NCBI RefSeq assembly: GCF_000159635.1
Contig: NZ_GG667191.1
Coordinates: 510,217 to 567,560, forward strand
Direction: 5' to 3'
From: Corynebacterium lipophiloflavum DSM 44291
GTDB lineage: Bacteria; Actinomycetota; Actinomycetes; Mycobacteriales; Mycobacteriaceae
DNA length: 57,344 nucleotides
Shown: positions 27,760 to 37,049 of the stretch, piece by piece
Layout of the letters: the number at the start of each line of letters is the position of its first letter
Position numbering within the stretch: the first letter of the stretch is position 1
The notes under the pieces: model-generated
What the model saw: the letters and a program-made list of their open reading frames with translations, nothing else
What the model was told of the DNA's origin: nothing
Database searches by the model: none
Translations under genes and position numbers: made by a program

Positions 27760-28902
27760 ATGACCGAGCAAGAAGTGCGCAAGGGTCTCTACGGCGTTGT
27801 CGCTGACTACACCGCAATCTCCAAAGTCAACCCTGAAACCAACTCGCTGCTCTACCGTGGCTACCCCGTTCAGGAACTCGCCGACAACGTCAGCTTCGAA
27901 GAGGTTGCCCTACTTTTGTGGAACGGCGAGCTGCCCACCGGTGAGGGGCTCGACGAGTTCTACGCCAAGGCACGCGCCCGCCGCGGCCTCGACGACGACC
28001 TGATCAAGGTCATCGAATCAATGCCGCAGGACTGCCACCCGATGGATGTGCTGCGCACGGCAGTGTCGTTTTTGGGCACGCGCGATCCGCACAAGTTCAC
28101 CCAGGACACCGACCACATCCGCGACATCGCGCTGACGCTTTTGACGAAGCTGCCCACCATCGTCGCGCTCGACATCCGCCGCCGCCGCGGGGAGGGCTAC
28201 ATTGAGCCGGACCCCGCAAAGGGCTACGCCGAGAACTTCCTCTGGATGGTCTTCGGCGACGGCGAAGGTTCGCCGGCGACGATCCCATCCGACATCGAGG
28301 CGTTTGAGAAGTCGATGATCCTCTACGCCGAGCACTCGTTCAACGCCTCGACGTTCGCCGCCCGCGTGATCACATCCACCAACTCGGACACCTGGTCCGC
28401 TGTGACCGGTGCGATCGGTGCGTTGAAGGGCCCGCTGCACGGCGGCGCCAACGAGTTTGTGATGCACAACTTCGTCGAGATCGACGACCCGGCCAAGGCC
28501 GAGGAGTGGACCCTGGACAAGCTCAAGAACAAGGAGCTGGTCATGGGGTTCGGCCACCGCGTGTACAAGAAGGGGGACTCGCGCGTGCCGACGATGGAGG
28601 CCGCCTTCAAGAAGCTCGCCTCCGAGCACCCGGAGAAGGACTCGCAGAAGTGGGTCGAGATCTACGACATCATGGCAAAGACGATGTACGACAACACCTC
28701 GATCCACATCATGCCGAACCTGGACTTCCCGGCCGGCCCGGCCTATCACATCCTCGGTTTCGACATCGAGTTTTTTACCCCGCTGTTTGTCATGGCCCGC
28801 ATCACCGGCTGGACCGCTCACATCATCGAGCAGTACGAAAACCCGACGATCATCCGCCCGCTGGCCGCGTACAACGGCCCGGACGAGCGCCACGTGCGCT
28901 AG
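27760..28902 (+). CDS. prpC: 2-methylcitrate synthase
   Basis: A 380-residue citrate synthase-family enzyme that condenses propionyl-CoA with oxaloacetate. Catalytic segments: the first His in KGPLHGGANE, the second in GFGHRVYKKGDSR and the Asp in IMPNLDFPAGPAYHILG. Placement after prpD and prpB in one operon with a PrpR regulator upstream favours methylcitrate synthase over the house-keeping gltA, although corynebacterial PrpC enzymes also have citrate synthase activity. Ribosome site AAGGAG lies 8 nt before ATG 27760. A 78-bp repeat begins 12 bases after its stop and may end the operon's transcript. Confidence 0.94.
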   Translation: MTEQEVRKGLYGVVADYTAISKVNPETNSLLYRGYPVQELADNVSFEEVALLLWNGELPTGEGLDEFYAKARARRGLDDDLIKVIESMPQDCHPMDVLRTAVSFLGTRDPHKFTQDTDHIRDIALTLLTKLPTIVALDIRRRRGEGYIEPDPAKGYAENFLWMVFGDGEGSPATIPSDIEAFEKSMILYAEHSFNASTFAARVITSTNSDTWSAVTGAIGALKGPLHGGANEFVMHNFVEIDDPAKAEEWTLDKLKNKELVMGFGHRVYKKGDSRVPTMEAAFKKLASEHPEKDSQKWVEIYDIMAKTMYDNTSIHIMPNLDFPAGPAYHILGFDIEFFTPLFVMARITGWTAHIIEQYENPTIIRPLAAYNGPDERHVR

Positions 28903-28914
28903 CCGACGGGTTGA

Positions 28915-28992
28915 GTGACAAAAGTTGCACCGCTGGTGCAACTTTTGTCATTTTCCCAGGTCGTTTTCGGCGCCGGTACAACTTCTGTCACT
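28915..28992 (+). repeat. 78-bp intergenic element, copy A
   Basis: The element runs from GTGACAAAA to TTCTGTCACT. It begins with a perfect 15-bp inverted repeat (TGACAAAAGTTGCAC, 5-nt loop CGCTG, then its complement at 28936-28950), followed by TTTTCCCAGGTC and a third TTCTGTCACT. A second copy, inverted, occupies 52282-52359. Both are 78 nt long with the TTYTGTCA motifs at element positions 29 and 69. Located just behind prpC, copy A's hairpin could also end that operon's transcript, though no clear U-run follows. Confidence 0.8.
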
Positions 28993-29123
28993 GGCCCCCA
29001 CCAGCGCCCACAATCACAGAAGCCCCCACACAGAGCGAAATTCAAGCCCGCTCGTGTGCCTTCTTTGGGGGTTAGAATCAGCTTTAGCATGACCCCACAC
29101 CCGCTCGGGAAAGGACCACCACC

Positions 29124-32100
29124 ATGGCTCGCACGCTTCCGCACTTTGACAAAGTCCTCGTTGCCAATCGGGGTGAGATCGCCGTGAGGGCGTTTCGTGC
29201 AGCGTTCGAGACCGGGGCCAAAACGGTCGCGGTCTACCCGCGCGAGGATCGTAACTCCTTCCACCGCCCGTTTGCGGACGAGGCCGTGCAGATCGGCGTC
29301 GAAGGCCAGCCGGTTCGCGCCTACCTGGACATCGACGAGATCATTGCGGCCGCGAAGAAGACGGGCGCGGACGCTGTGTACCCCGGCTACGGCTTTCTGT
29401 CCGAGCGCGCTGAGCTCGCCCGTGAGTGCGCGGAGAACGGGATCACCTTCATCGGCCCCAGCCCGGAAACGCTGGATCTGACGGGTGACAAGGCTGCCGC
29501 CGTCCAGGCCGCGGAGCGCGCAGGGCTGCCCACGCTGAAAGACTCCGAGCCCTCGGATGACCCGGCGCAGATCGCGGAGTTTGCCAAGGAGTTCGAGTTC
29601 CCCGTCTTTGTTAAGGCCGTCGCGGGCGGTGGTGGGCGCGGGATGAGGTTCGTGGAGCGTCAGGTAGACGTCGAGAAGCTCGCGGCGGAAGCGTCGCGCG
29701 AGGCGGAGGCAGCGTTCGGCGACCCCCGGGTCTACGTCGAGCGCGCGGTGATCAACCCGCAGCACATTGAGGTGCAGATCCTTGCCGACGGCCAGGGCAA
29801 CGTCATTCACCTCTTCGAGCGTGACTGCTCCCTGCAGCGCCGCCACCAGAAAGTTGTGGAGATTGCCCCGGCGCAGCACATCACACGGGAGCAACGCGAA
29901 CGGATTTGCGCGGACGCGGTGCGCTTCTGTGAGGAGATCAACTACGCGGGTGCGGGCACGGTCGAGTTCCTCGTCGACGAAAACGGCAACCACGTCTTCA
30001 TCGAAATGAACCCGCGCGTCCAGGTCGAGCACACGGTGACGGAGGAGGTCACTGGCGTCGACATCGTGCGCTCGCAGCTCTACATCGCCGCCGGCGCCAC
30101 CCTCGACGACCTCGGCCTGAACCAGGAAAGCGTGCAGCTCACCGGTGCCGCGCTGCAGTGCCGCATCACCACCGAGGACCCCGCCAACGGCTTCCGCCCG
30201 GACTCCGGCCTGATCACCGGGTACCGTTCGCCGGGCGGTGCGGGCGTGCGTCTCGACGGCTCCGTCGCCGTCGGCACCGAAATTACCCCCAACTTCGATT
30301 CCTTGCTGGTGAAGATGACCTGCCGCGGCAAGGACTTCCAGATCGCCGTGGACCGCTCGCTGCGCGCGCTCAACGAGTTCAGCGTCACCGGGGTCTCCAC
30401 CAATATCGCGTTTCTGCGCCAGCTCCTATCGCATCCCGACTTCCGCTTCAAGCGCATCAACACCGGATTTATCGCCGAGCACCCGGAGCTGCTCGAGGCG
30501 CCGGCGGCGGCGGACGAGATCGGCCGCATCCTCGACTACGTCGGCCACGTCACCGTCAACCAGCCCAACGGCCCGCGGCCGACGAACATCGCACCGTCGA
30601 AGAAGCTGCCCGAGCTCAACTACGGCGACCTGCCGCGCGGCTCGCGCGACGACTTGCTGGAGCTCGGCCCCGAAAAATGGGCGCAGAAACTTCGCGGGCA
30701 GACCGCGCTCGGCGTCACCGAGACGACCTTCCGCGATGCGCACCAGTCGCTGCTGGCGACGCGCATCCGCACCAACACGCTCGTCGCCGCCGCAAAGCAC
30801 GTCGGCTACCTCACCCCGCAGCTGACCTCGGTGGAAGCGTGGGGCGGGGCGACATACGACGTCGCCATGCGCTTCCTGCACGAGTCGCCGTGGATGCGCC
30901 TCGACGAGATGCGCGAGGCGCTGCCGAATGTCAACCTGCAGATGCTGCTGCGCGGGCGCAACACAGTGGGCTACACCCCGTACCCCGACAGCGTGACCAA
31001 GGCGTTTGTCGCCGAGGCCGCCCGCAGCGGCATCGACATCTTCCGCATCTTCGACGCGCTTAACGACGTCTCCCAGATGCGCCCGGCCATCGACGCCGTG
31101 CTGGAGACGAACACCACCGTCGCCGAGGTGGCGATGGCGTACTCCGGCAACCTGCTCGACCCGGCCGAGGACCTCTACACCCTCGACTACTACCTGCGCC
31201 TCGCCGAGGAGATCGCGGGCACCGGGGCACATGTGCTGGCGATCAAGGACATGGCGGGGCTGATGCGCCCGGCTGCTGCGACCCGCCTGGTCGGCGCGCT
31301 GCGCGATCGCTTCGACCTGCCCATCCATGTGCACACGCACGATACGGCGGGAGGGCAGCTGGCAACCTACCTCGCGGCGGCCGCCGCGGGCGCCGATGTG
31401 GTCGACGTCGCTTCCGCGCCGCTGGCCGGCACCACCTCGCAGCCGTCGATGTCCGCGCTGGTCGCGGCGTTTGCCAACACCGAGCGCGACACGGGACTCT
31501 CGCTCGAGGCCGTCTCCGACATGGAGCCCTACTGGGAGGCCGTGCGGCAGGTCTACGCGCCGTTTGAATCCGGCATTCCCGGCCCGACCGGCCGCGTGTA
31601 CAAGCACGAGATTCCCGGCGGCCAGTTGTCCAACTTGCGCACCCAGGCCAACGCTCTGGGCCTGGGTGAGCGCTTCGAGCTGATCGAGGACACCTACGCC
31701 GCGGTCAACGACATCCTCGGGCGCCCGACCAAGGTGACGCCCTCGTCGAAGGTGGTCGGTGATCTCGCGTTGCACCTCGTGGGCGCGGGCGTTGACCCTT
31801 ACGTGTTCGCGGAAAATCCCCGCAAGTTCGACATCCCCGAGTCCGTCATCGGATTCCTCCAGGGTGAGTTGGGCACCCCGCCCGGCGGTTGGCCGTTGCT
31901 GCGCGACAAGGCGCTTGAGGATCGCGCCGTGGTCAACCGCACCGTCGAGGTTCCCGCCGAGGCGGCCCAGGCATTGGAGTCCGGGGACGAGAAGCTGCGG
32001 CGCCAGGCGCTGGACCAGCTGCTCTTTCCCAAGCAGTACGAGGAATTCCTCGAGCACCGCCGCGCCTACGGCATCACCGACCAGCTCTCGGACAAGGCGT

Positions 32101-32534
32101 TCTTCTACGGGCTGGTCGAGGGCGAGGAAAACCTCATCTACTACGGCGAGGTCGCCGAAGAGAAGACCCCGTTGGTCGTGCGACTCGAGGCGATCGGCGA
32201 CGTCGACGACAAGGGCATGCGCCAGGTCATTGTCACCGTCAACGGCCAGGTCCGCCCCCTGCGCGTGCGCGACGAGTCCGCGGAATCTTCCGTCGCCGAG
32301 GTGGAGAAGGCCGATGGCTCCAACCCGGGCCACGTTGCGGCCCCGTTCGCTGGCGTTGTCAACGTCACCGTCAACGTCGGCGACGAGGTCGCCGAAGGCG
32401 ACCAGGTCGCCACTATCGAGGCGATGAAGATGGAGGCCGCGATCTCCGCGCCCAAGGACGGAACGGTCGAGCGCATCGCGCTGACAAAGGCGACGAAGGT
32501 CGAAGGCGGAGACCTCGTGGTGGTGATCAGCTAG
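29124..32534 (+). CDS. pyc: Pyruvate carboxylase
   Basis: A 1136-residue single-chain pyruvate carboxylase that makes oxaloacetate from pyruvate, bicarbonate and ATP, the main anaplerotic step for amino acid synthesis. Domains in order: biotin carboxylase (residues about 1-450; [19 protein letters not shown], the ATP-grasp loop AVAGGGGRGMRF, EMNPRVQVEHTVTEE), carboxyltransferase (about 530-830; TTFRDAHQSLLATRIRT, HVHTHDTAGGQLATY), allosteric linker, and biotin carrier domain with the lysine in IEAMKMEAAI. The ATG 29124 follows AAAGGA; TAGAAT at 29073-29078 is a possible -10. Its stop shares CTAG with the stop of the convergent GNAT pseudogene. Confidence 0.97.
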   Translation: MARTLPHFDKVLVANRGEIAVRAFRAAFETGAKTVAVYPREDRNSFHRPFADEAVQIGVEGQPVRAYLDIDEIIAAAKKTGADAVYPGYGFLSERAELARECAENGITFIGPSPETLDLTGDKAAAVQAAERAGLPTLKDSEPSDDPAQIAEFAKEFEFPVFVKAVAGGGGRGMRFVERQVDVEKLAAEASREAEAAFGDPRVYVERAVINPQHIEVQILADGQGNVIHLFERDCSLQRRHQKVVEIAPAQHITREQRERICADAVRFCEEINYAGAGTVEFLVDENGNHVFIEMNPRVQVEHTVTEEVTGVDIVRSQLYIAAGATLDDLGLNQESVQLTGAALQCRITTEDPANGFRPDSGLITGYRSPGGAGVRLDGSVAVGTEITPNFDSLLVKMTCRGKDFQIAVDRSLRALNEFSVTGVSTNIAFLRQLLSHPDFRFKRINTGFIAEHPELLEAPAAADEIGRILDYVGHVTVNQPNGPRPTNIAPSKKLPELNYGDLPRGSRDDLLELGPEKWAQKLRGQTALGVTETTFRDAHQSLLATRIRTNTLVAAAKHVGYLTPQLTSVEAWGGATYDVAMRFLHESPWMRLDEMREALPNVNLQMLLRGRNTVGYTPYPDSVTKAFVAEAARSGIDIFRIFDALNDVSQMRPAIDAVLETNTTVAEVAMAYSGNLLDPAEDLYTLDYYLRLAEEIAGTGAHVLAIKDMAGLMRPAAATRLVGALRDRFDLPIHVHTHDTAGGQLATYLAAAAAGADVVDVASAPLAGTTSQPSMSALVAAFANTERDTGLSLEAVSDMEPYWEAVRQVYAPFESGIPGPTGRVYKHEIPGGQLSNLRTQANALGLGERFELIEDTYAAVNDILGRPTKVTPSSKVVGDLALHLVGAGVDPYVFAENPRKFDIPESVIGFLQGELGTPPGGWPLLRDKALEDRAVVNRTVEVPAEAAQALESGDEKLRRQALDQLLFPKQYEEFLEHRRAYGITDQLSDKAFFYGLVEGEENLIYYGEVAEEKTPLVVRLEAIGDVDDKGMRQVIVTVNGQVRPLRVRDESAESSVAEVEKADGSNPGHVAAPFAGVVNVTVNVGDEVAEGDQVATIEAMKMEAAISAPKDGTVERIALTKATKVEGGDLVVVIS

Positions 32535-33003
32535 AGCTCGAGCGCCATCACGTTGTCGGCGGCGGTGTTGTCAAACCCGAAAGTTTCGTAGCGGTGCCGC
32601 GCCCTGGGGTTGTCCGGGTCGACGAACAGGGCGAGGCGCCGCGCCCCCTGGGACCGGGCGAGGTCGCAAGCGGCCCGAAGCAGCGGGTGCCCAGTGCGTG
32701 GCCCGCAAAGCGGTTTTCCACGGCGATTGCCAGCTCGGGGACGTCGGGGCAGAGGTTGGCGAAGCCCTGCTCGGGCGAGGCCCAGTGCCGCAACCAGACC
32801 CCGCCGGCCGGGGTGCGGTAGGGGTCGAACGCGATGACCCCGCCGTCGCGCAAAGGGTCCCACTGGTCGACGTACTCGTTAACGCCGCGCAGCGAGGACT
32901 CGCTGAGTGGAGCTGACTCGTCGCCGAACACCTCAGTGAGGTAGTTCAGGCGCTGAATGTAGGTGCGGTCCGATTCGCGTGCCGGGCGCAGTGTGAACTC
33001 CAT
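32531..33003 (-). pseudogene. GNAT-family N-acetyltransferase, frameshifted
   Basis: The start (ATG 33003) reads MEFTLRPARESDRTYIQRLNY, a normal GNAT N-terminus, and continues through VRGVNEY-type and GGVWLRHWASPEQGFANLCPDVPELAIAVENRF to GHALGT. The rest of the acetyl-CoA fold (PLLRAACDLARSQGARRLALFVDPDNPRARHRYETFGF) is in the next frame. Adding one C to the minus-strand CCC run at 32685-32687 restores HALGTPLLRAA, the family's acetyl-CoA loop, so one base has been lost or missed in sequencing. The gene lies between pyc and accBC; its substrate is unknown. Confidence 0.82.
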
Positions 33004-33020
33004 GAGCCCAACTTTAGGGA

Positions 33021-34787
33021 CTACTTCAGCTCCATCAGCACGGCACCCTTGTTCACTTGGCCGCCCTCGACTGCGGCCAAGCCGGTGACGGTACCGGCCT
33101 TGTGCGCCTTGACGGGGTTTTCCATCTTCATCGCCTCCAGGATGAGCACGACGTCGCCCTCGGCGACCTCGTCTCCCTCTGAGACGTTGACCTTGATCAC
33201 GGTGCCCTGCATGGGTGCCGCGACCGCGTCGCCGGAGGCGGCAACCTTGGTGCCGGAGGCGCGGCGCTTCTTCGGCTTGCGGCGCGGGCCTGCGCCGAGA
33301 ATCAGGGAGTGGGGCAGCGCGACCTCGATGCGGCGGCCGTTGACCTCCACCGAGAAGGTGCGCTTGGGCTCGCTGGGCTCGGCGCCCTCGGCACCGGCGT
33401 CCTCGTCGGAGTCCACGTACGGCGGGATCTGGTTGTCCCACTCCTCCTCGATCCAGCGGGTGTAGACGTCGAAGGACTCACCGTCGCCGGTGAATGCGGC
33501 GTCGTCAAGCACTGCCTTGTGGAAGGGGATGACGGTGGGAAGGCCCGAGACCGTGTACTCATTCAGCGCGCGTTTGGCGCGCTGAATGGCCTCGTCGCGG
33601 GTTTCGCCGGAGACGATCAGCTTGGCCAGCATCGAGTCGAACTGGCCGCCGACGACGGAGCCGGCGCGCACGCCTGAGTCGACGCGCACGCCCGGGCCGG
33701 ACGGCTCGGCGTATTCGCTAATGGTGCCCGGTGCCGGCATGAAGTTCGCCGCCGGGTCCTCGCCGTTGATGCGGAACTCGATCGCGTGGCCGCGCGGGGT
33801 GGGGTCGCTGACAAGGCGCAGCTTTTCGCCCTGCGCGATGCGGAACTGCTCGCGGACTAAGTCGATGCCGGCGGTGACCTCGGTGACGGGGTGCTCGACC
33901 TGCAGACGCGTGTTGACCTCCAGGAACGAGATCAGTCCGTCGGCGCCCACGAGGTACTCGACGGTGCCGGCGCCGTAGTAACCGACCTCGCGGCAGATCG
34001 CCTTGGCGGAGGAGTGGATGCGCTCGCGTTGCTCATCGGTCAGAAACGGCGCCGGGGCCTCCTCGACAAGCTTTTGGAAGCGGCGTTGCAAGGAGCAATC
34101 GCGCGTGCCGACGACCACCACATTGCCGTGCTGGTCTGCCAGGACCTGTGCCTCGACGTGGCGCGCTTTGTCCAGGTAACGCTCCACGAAGCACTCGCCG
34201 CGGCCGAAGGCGGCGACGGCTTCGCGTGTCGCGGAGGCGAACAGCTCGGGGATTTCCTCGCGGGTGTAGGCGACTTTCATGCCGCGCCCGCCGCCGCCGA
34301 ATGCGGCCTTGATGGCTACCGGCAGGCCGTGCTCGTCGGCGAACGCGAGCACCTCGTCCGCGTCGGCGACGGGGTCCTTGGTGCCCGGCGCCATGGGAGC
34401 GTCGGCGGCCTGGGCGATGTGGCGGGCGGTGACCTTGTCACCCAAGGCAGCGATCGCCTCTGGGGAGGGGCCGATCCACGTCAGACCGGCGTCGATGACG
34501 CGGCGGGCGAACTCGGCGTTCTCAGACAGGAAGCCGTAGCCCGGGTGAACGGAGTCCGCGCCGGAGTCCGCGGCGGCCTTGAGGATCTTGTCCATGTCAA
34601 GGTAGGACTCGGCGGCGGTAGCGCCCCCGATGGCGAAAGCCTCGTCGGCCATTGCAACAAAAGGAGCGTCCGCGTCCGCGTCGGCGTAGACGGACACAGA
34701 CGCGATGCCGGCGTCTTTGGCCGCGCGGATGACGCGGACGGCAATTTCACCGCGGTTGGCGATGAGTACCTTCTTCAACTGTGACAC
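33021..34787 (-). CDS. accBC: Acyl-CoA carboxylase alpha subunit (biotin carboxylase plus carrier)
   Basis: A 588-residue fusion of biotin carboxylase and biotin carrier, the shared alpha subunit of acetyl-/propionyl-/long-chain acyl-CoA carboxylases in mycolic-acid bacteria. Biotin carboxylase motifs: [17 protein letters not shown], the ATP-grasp glycine loop [31 protein letters not shown] and [15 protein letters not shown] linker leads to the carrier domain with the biotinylated lysine in [12 protein letters not shown]. It pairs with AccD beta subunits and the small AccE; accD and accE lie at 38.0-39.8 kb. GTG 34787 gives [20 protein letters not shown] is a weak ribosome site. The 3' end lies 17 bases from the GNAT start. 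Confidence 0.96.
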   Translation of the reverse strand: MSQLKKVLIANRGEIAVRVIRAAKDAGIASVSVYADADADAPFVAMADEAFAIGGATAAESYLDMDKILKAAADSGADSVHPGYGFLSENAEFARRVIDAGLTWIGPSPEAIAALGDKVTARHIAQAADAPMAPGTKDPVADADEVLAFADEHGLPVAIKAAFGGGGRGMKVAYTREEIPELFASATREAVAAFGRGECFVERYLDKARHVEAQVLADQHGNVVVVGTRDCSLQRRFQKLVEEAPAPFLTDEQRERIHSSAKAICREVGYYGAGTVEYLVGADGLISFLEVNTRLQVEHPVTEVTAGIDLVREQFRIAQGEKLRLVSDPTPRGHAIEFRINGEDPAANFMPAPGTISEYAEPSGPGVRVDSGVRAGSVVGGQFDSMLAKLIVSGETRDEAIQRAKRALNEYTVSGLPTVIPFHKAVLDDAAFTGDGESFDVYTRWIEEEWDNQIPPYVDSDEDAGAEGAEPSEPKRTFSVEVNGRRIEVALPHSLILGAGPRRKPKKRRASGTKVAASGDAVAAPMQGTVIKVNVSEGDEVAEGDVVLILEAMKMENPVKAHKAGTVTGLAAVEGGQVNKGAVLMELK

Positions 34788-34890
34788 GACTTGAGTTCCG
34801 TCCTTACTGCGACTTTATTAACGTAATAGGCAATTATCGGTTCTGCTAGGTACAACCAAAATGCGAACTGGAATGTTACAGCCCACATTC

Positions 34891-34903
34891 AGTACAAAGT
34901 ACT
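34891..34903. promoter_or_regulatory. AGTAC-AAA-GTACT dyad between sseA and accBC
   Basis: A perfect 5-bp-arm dyad about 105 bases upstream of the accBC GTG. The 138-base gap also holds an AT-rich stretch (GATAAT-like on the minus strand near 34835) that could be a promoter. accBC is controlled by fatty-acid regulators such as FasR in relatives, but I cannot assign this dyad to one. Confidence 0.3.
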
Positions 34904-34925
34904 TAGCTTCGGTTAACTTTCTGCC

Positions 34926-35783
34926 TCAGGCCTTTCCGCGGGCGATCGGAACCCCGACCAGGTTGCCCCATTCCGCCCACGATCCGTCATACAACGATAC
35001 GTGGTCGAAACCGAGCGCATAACGCAACGTGTACCACGTGTGCGCCGCCGCGGCCCCGAGATTGCAGTAGGCAACAGTGTCCTTGTCCGGGTCGAACTGC
35101 GCATACGCTTGCTCAATGTCCGCACGGCACTTGAACCGCGCGTTCCGGTGGACGGCTTCACCCCACGGGACATTGACCGCACCCGGAATGTGGCCGCTGC
35201 GCAGGCACGAGGCGGAAACTGCGGACGCCGTGCCGGAGAATTCGTCGGGGGTGCGGGCGTCGATAAGCTGCGGCGAGGGCGAATCACGCACGCCGGCGAC
35301 GAAGGTGCGGATCGCGGAGTCGTCGCGCTCCACCACGGGGTAGGTGACTTCGGGGTAGCTCGGCACGGCGAAGGACGTATCGCGCTCCTCGCCCATCCAG
35401 GCGTCGCGCCCGCCGTCGAGCAACCGGACGTCGGGGTGGCCGAAGAGCTCGAAGACCCACGCGGTGTAAGAGGCCCACCAGTTGGCGCTGTCGCCGTAGA
35501 CGACGACGGTGTCGTCGCGCGAGATGCCGCGCGAGCCCATCAGTTCGGCGAAGGCGGCGCCGTCGATGAAGTCGCGGCGCACCGGGTCGTTGAGATCCCG
35601 GCGCCAATCGATGCGCAGTGCGCTGGGAATGTGGCCAATGTCGTAGAGGAAGGCGTCCTCGTCGGACTCGACGACTTTCAGCCCGTCGATGCCGAGGCGC
35701 GCGGACAGCCATGCGGCCGAGACGAACTTTTCGGGGTGGGCGAACTCTTGGAACAGCGGGTGCGGGTCATGCTCGATGCCCAT
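34926..35783 (-). CDS. sseA: Rhodanese-type sulfurtransferase
   Basis: A 285-residue protein of two rhodanese domains (thiosulfate or 3-mercaptopyruvate:cyanide sulfurtransferase). The C-terminal domain holds the persulfide cysteine in TVAYCNLGAAAAHTWYTL. The N-terminal domain has VVYGDSANWWASYT in the same place, with no Cys, and is the inactive structural half. ATG 35783 follows a strong GAGGAAAGG site and gives MGIEHDPHPLFQEF; earlier starts would lie in the divergent promoter region. Next to accBC on the same strand, as in C. glutamicum. Cytoplasmic; role in sulfur transfer or cyanide detoxification. Confidence 0.9.
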   Translation of the reverse strand: MGIEHDPHPLFQEFAHPEKFVSAAWLSARLGIDGLKVVESDEDAFLYDIGHIPSALRIDWRRDLNDPVRRDFIDGAAFAELMGSRGISRDDTVVVYGDSANWWASYTAWVFELFGHPDVRLLDGGRDAWMGEERDTSFAVPSYPEVTYPVVERDDSAIRTFVAGVRDSPSPQLIDARTPDEFSGTASAVSASCLRSGHIPGAVNVPWGEAVHRNARFKCRADIEQAYAQFDPDKDTVAYCNLGAAAAHTWYTLRYALGFDHVSLYDGSWAEWGNLVGVPIARGKA

Positions 35784-35864
35784 GCGGTACCTTTCCTCGG
35801 GCGCGTTCGTATCAGGGTTCCACCATACCCGCGCCGCCGACGGTCCCGACGCCACCCCCTGCAA

Positions 35865-35880
35865 TGTGAGGTTTGTCACT
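35865..35880. promoter_or_regulatory. Candidate GlxR/CRP-type site
   Basis: TGTGA-GGTTTG-TCACT matches the CRP/GlxR consensus TGTGA-N6-TCACA at 9 of 10 fixed positions. It lies 82 bases upstream of sseA and 83 bases upstream of the divergent ATP-grasp-like gene, so it could act on either. GlxR is the global cAMP-binding regulator of corynebacteria. Confidence 0.5.
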
Positions 35881-35962
35881 TGCGCGCAAGCTTGCCCAGC
35901 GTAACGGGCATTTTACACATATCGTCAAAGTCGTAATCACCCACGCGTTAGGAGAGTTCGCC

Positions 35963-37027
35963 ATGCACAAAGCAATCGTCGTCTTCGAGGTCGAAGGCGG
36001 TTCCGACAAGTACATCGACGGCCACCGCAAAGACACCATGCCCATCGTCAACTCGATCAAGGAAAAGGGCTGGAACGCCGAGGTCGTCTTCTTCCGCCCC
36101 GAGTGGACCGAGGATCTGTTCGGTTACGTTTCCGAGAATTTCGACGCTTACATCTCCCGCGTCAACCCGGGCAACATCCCGGGCGGCGAGAAGGGCTACT
36201 TCGAGCTGCTCACCCGACTCTCCGACGCCGGCCTGGTCGGCATGTCCACCCCGGAGGAGATGATTTCCTACGGTGCCAAGGACGCCCTGGTCAAGCTCAA
36301 CGACACCGATCTGGTCCCCTCCGACACCGCCGCGTACTACGACATCGAGTCCTTCCACAACACCTTCCCGACCTCCCTGTCCTACGGCGAGCGCGTGCTG
36401 AAGCAGAACCGCGGCTCCACCGGCTCCGGCATCTGGCGCGTCCGCCTCGCTGACCCCGAGGCCGCAGCCTCCGTCGAGCCGGGCACCGCGCTCCCGCTCG
36501 ACACCAAGCTCAAGTGCACCGAGGCCGTGGACAACCACACCGAGGAGCGCGAGCTGGGCGAGTTCATGGATTTCTGCGACCAGTACATCGTCGGCGACAA
36601 CGGCATGCTCGTGGACATGCGCTTTATGCCACGCATCGTCGAGGGCGAGATCCGCATCCTGCTCGTCGGCCCGCACCCGGTCTTCGTCGTGCACAAGAAG
36701 CCCGCCGAGGGCGGCGACGCGTTTTCCGCAACCCTGTTCTCCGGCGCGAAGTACACCTACAACAAGCCGGAGGAGTGGCAGGAGCTTATCGACATGTTCG
36801 CCGATGCCCGCCCGGTCATCGCGGAGAACCTCGGCGGCGACAACATCCCGCTGATCTGGACCGCCGACTTCATGCTCGCCGACGACGACGAGAGCGGCAA
36901 GGACACCTACGTCCTCGGCGAGATCAACTGCTCCTGCGTCGGATTTACCTCGGAGCTGGACATGGGCATCCAGGAGATGGTCGCCGATGAGGCGATCAAG
37001 CGCGTCGAGGAGAACCACTCCGCGTAG
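35963..37027 (+). CDS. Cj0069-family, ATP-grasp-like protein
   Basis: A 354-residue acidic cytoplasmic protein of the family annotated Cj0069. Several segments suggest an ATP-grasp fold: RVLKQNRGSTGSGIWRVRL (nucleotide-binding loop), MRFMPRIVEGEIRILLVG, DFMLADDDESGKDTYVLGEINCSCVGF (the E-x-N-x-S metal-binding end of the fold). A member of the ATP-grasp group would join a carboxylate to an amine or thiol, but no substrate is known. The codon use is strongly biased, as in highly expressed genes. ATG 35963 follows AGGAG with 8-nt spacing. A GlxR-like site lies upstream. Confidence 0.7.
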   Translation: MHKAIVVFEVEGGSDKYIDGHRKDTMPIVNSIKEKGWNAEVVFFRPEWTEDLFGYVSENFDAYISRVNPGNIPGGEKGYFELLTRLSDAGLVGMSTPEEMISYGAKDALVKLNDTDLVPSDTAAYYDIESFHNTFPTSLSYGERVLKQNRGSTGSGIWRVRLADPEAAASVEPGTALPLDTKLKCTEAVDNHTEERELGEFMDFCDQYIVGDNGMLVDMRFMPRIVEGEIRILLVGPHPVFVVHKKPAEGGDAFSATLFSGAKYTYNKPEEWQELIDMFADARPVIAENLGGDNIPLIWTADFMLADDDESGKDTYVLGEINCSCVGFTSELDMGIQEMVADEAIKRVEENHSA

Positions 37028-37049
37028 ACAAGCTCTACAGCAGCTTGTC
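37027..37049. terminator. Hairpin across the convergent stops of the ATP-grasp-like and DUF3151 genes
   Basis: GACAAGCT (37027-37034), a 7-nt loop and AGCTTGTC (37042-37049) form a perfect 8-bp stem that spans both stop codons. No U-run follows in either direction, so a bidirectional terminator role is tentative. Confidence 0.35.

Noticed and set aside
30426..32333. 635-codon open frame on the minus strand inside pyc
   Set aside because: It is antisense to the pyc carboxyltransferase and carrier domains, of skewed composition and without its own start signals.
32548..33441. Long minus-strand frame joining the end of accBC to the GNAT gene
   Set aside because: The part upstream of 33003 is accBC in another frame; only the section from ATG 33003 is GNAT.
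34788..34925. Riboswitch or known attenuator before accBC
   Set aside because: Only an AT-rich promoter-like stretch and a 5-bp dyad are visible; no conserved riboswitch core was recognised.
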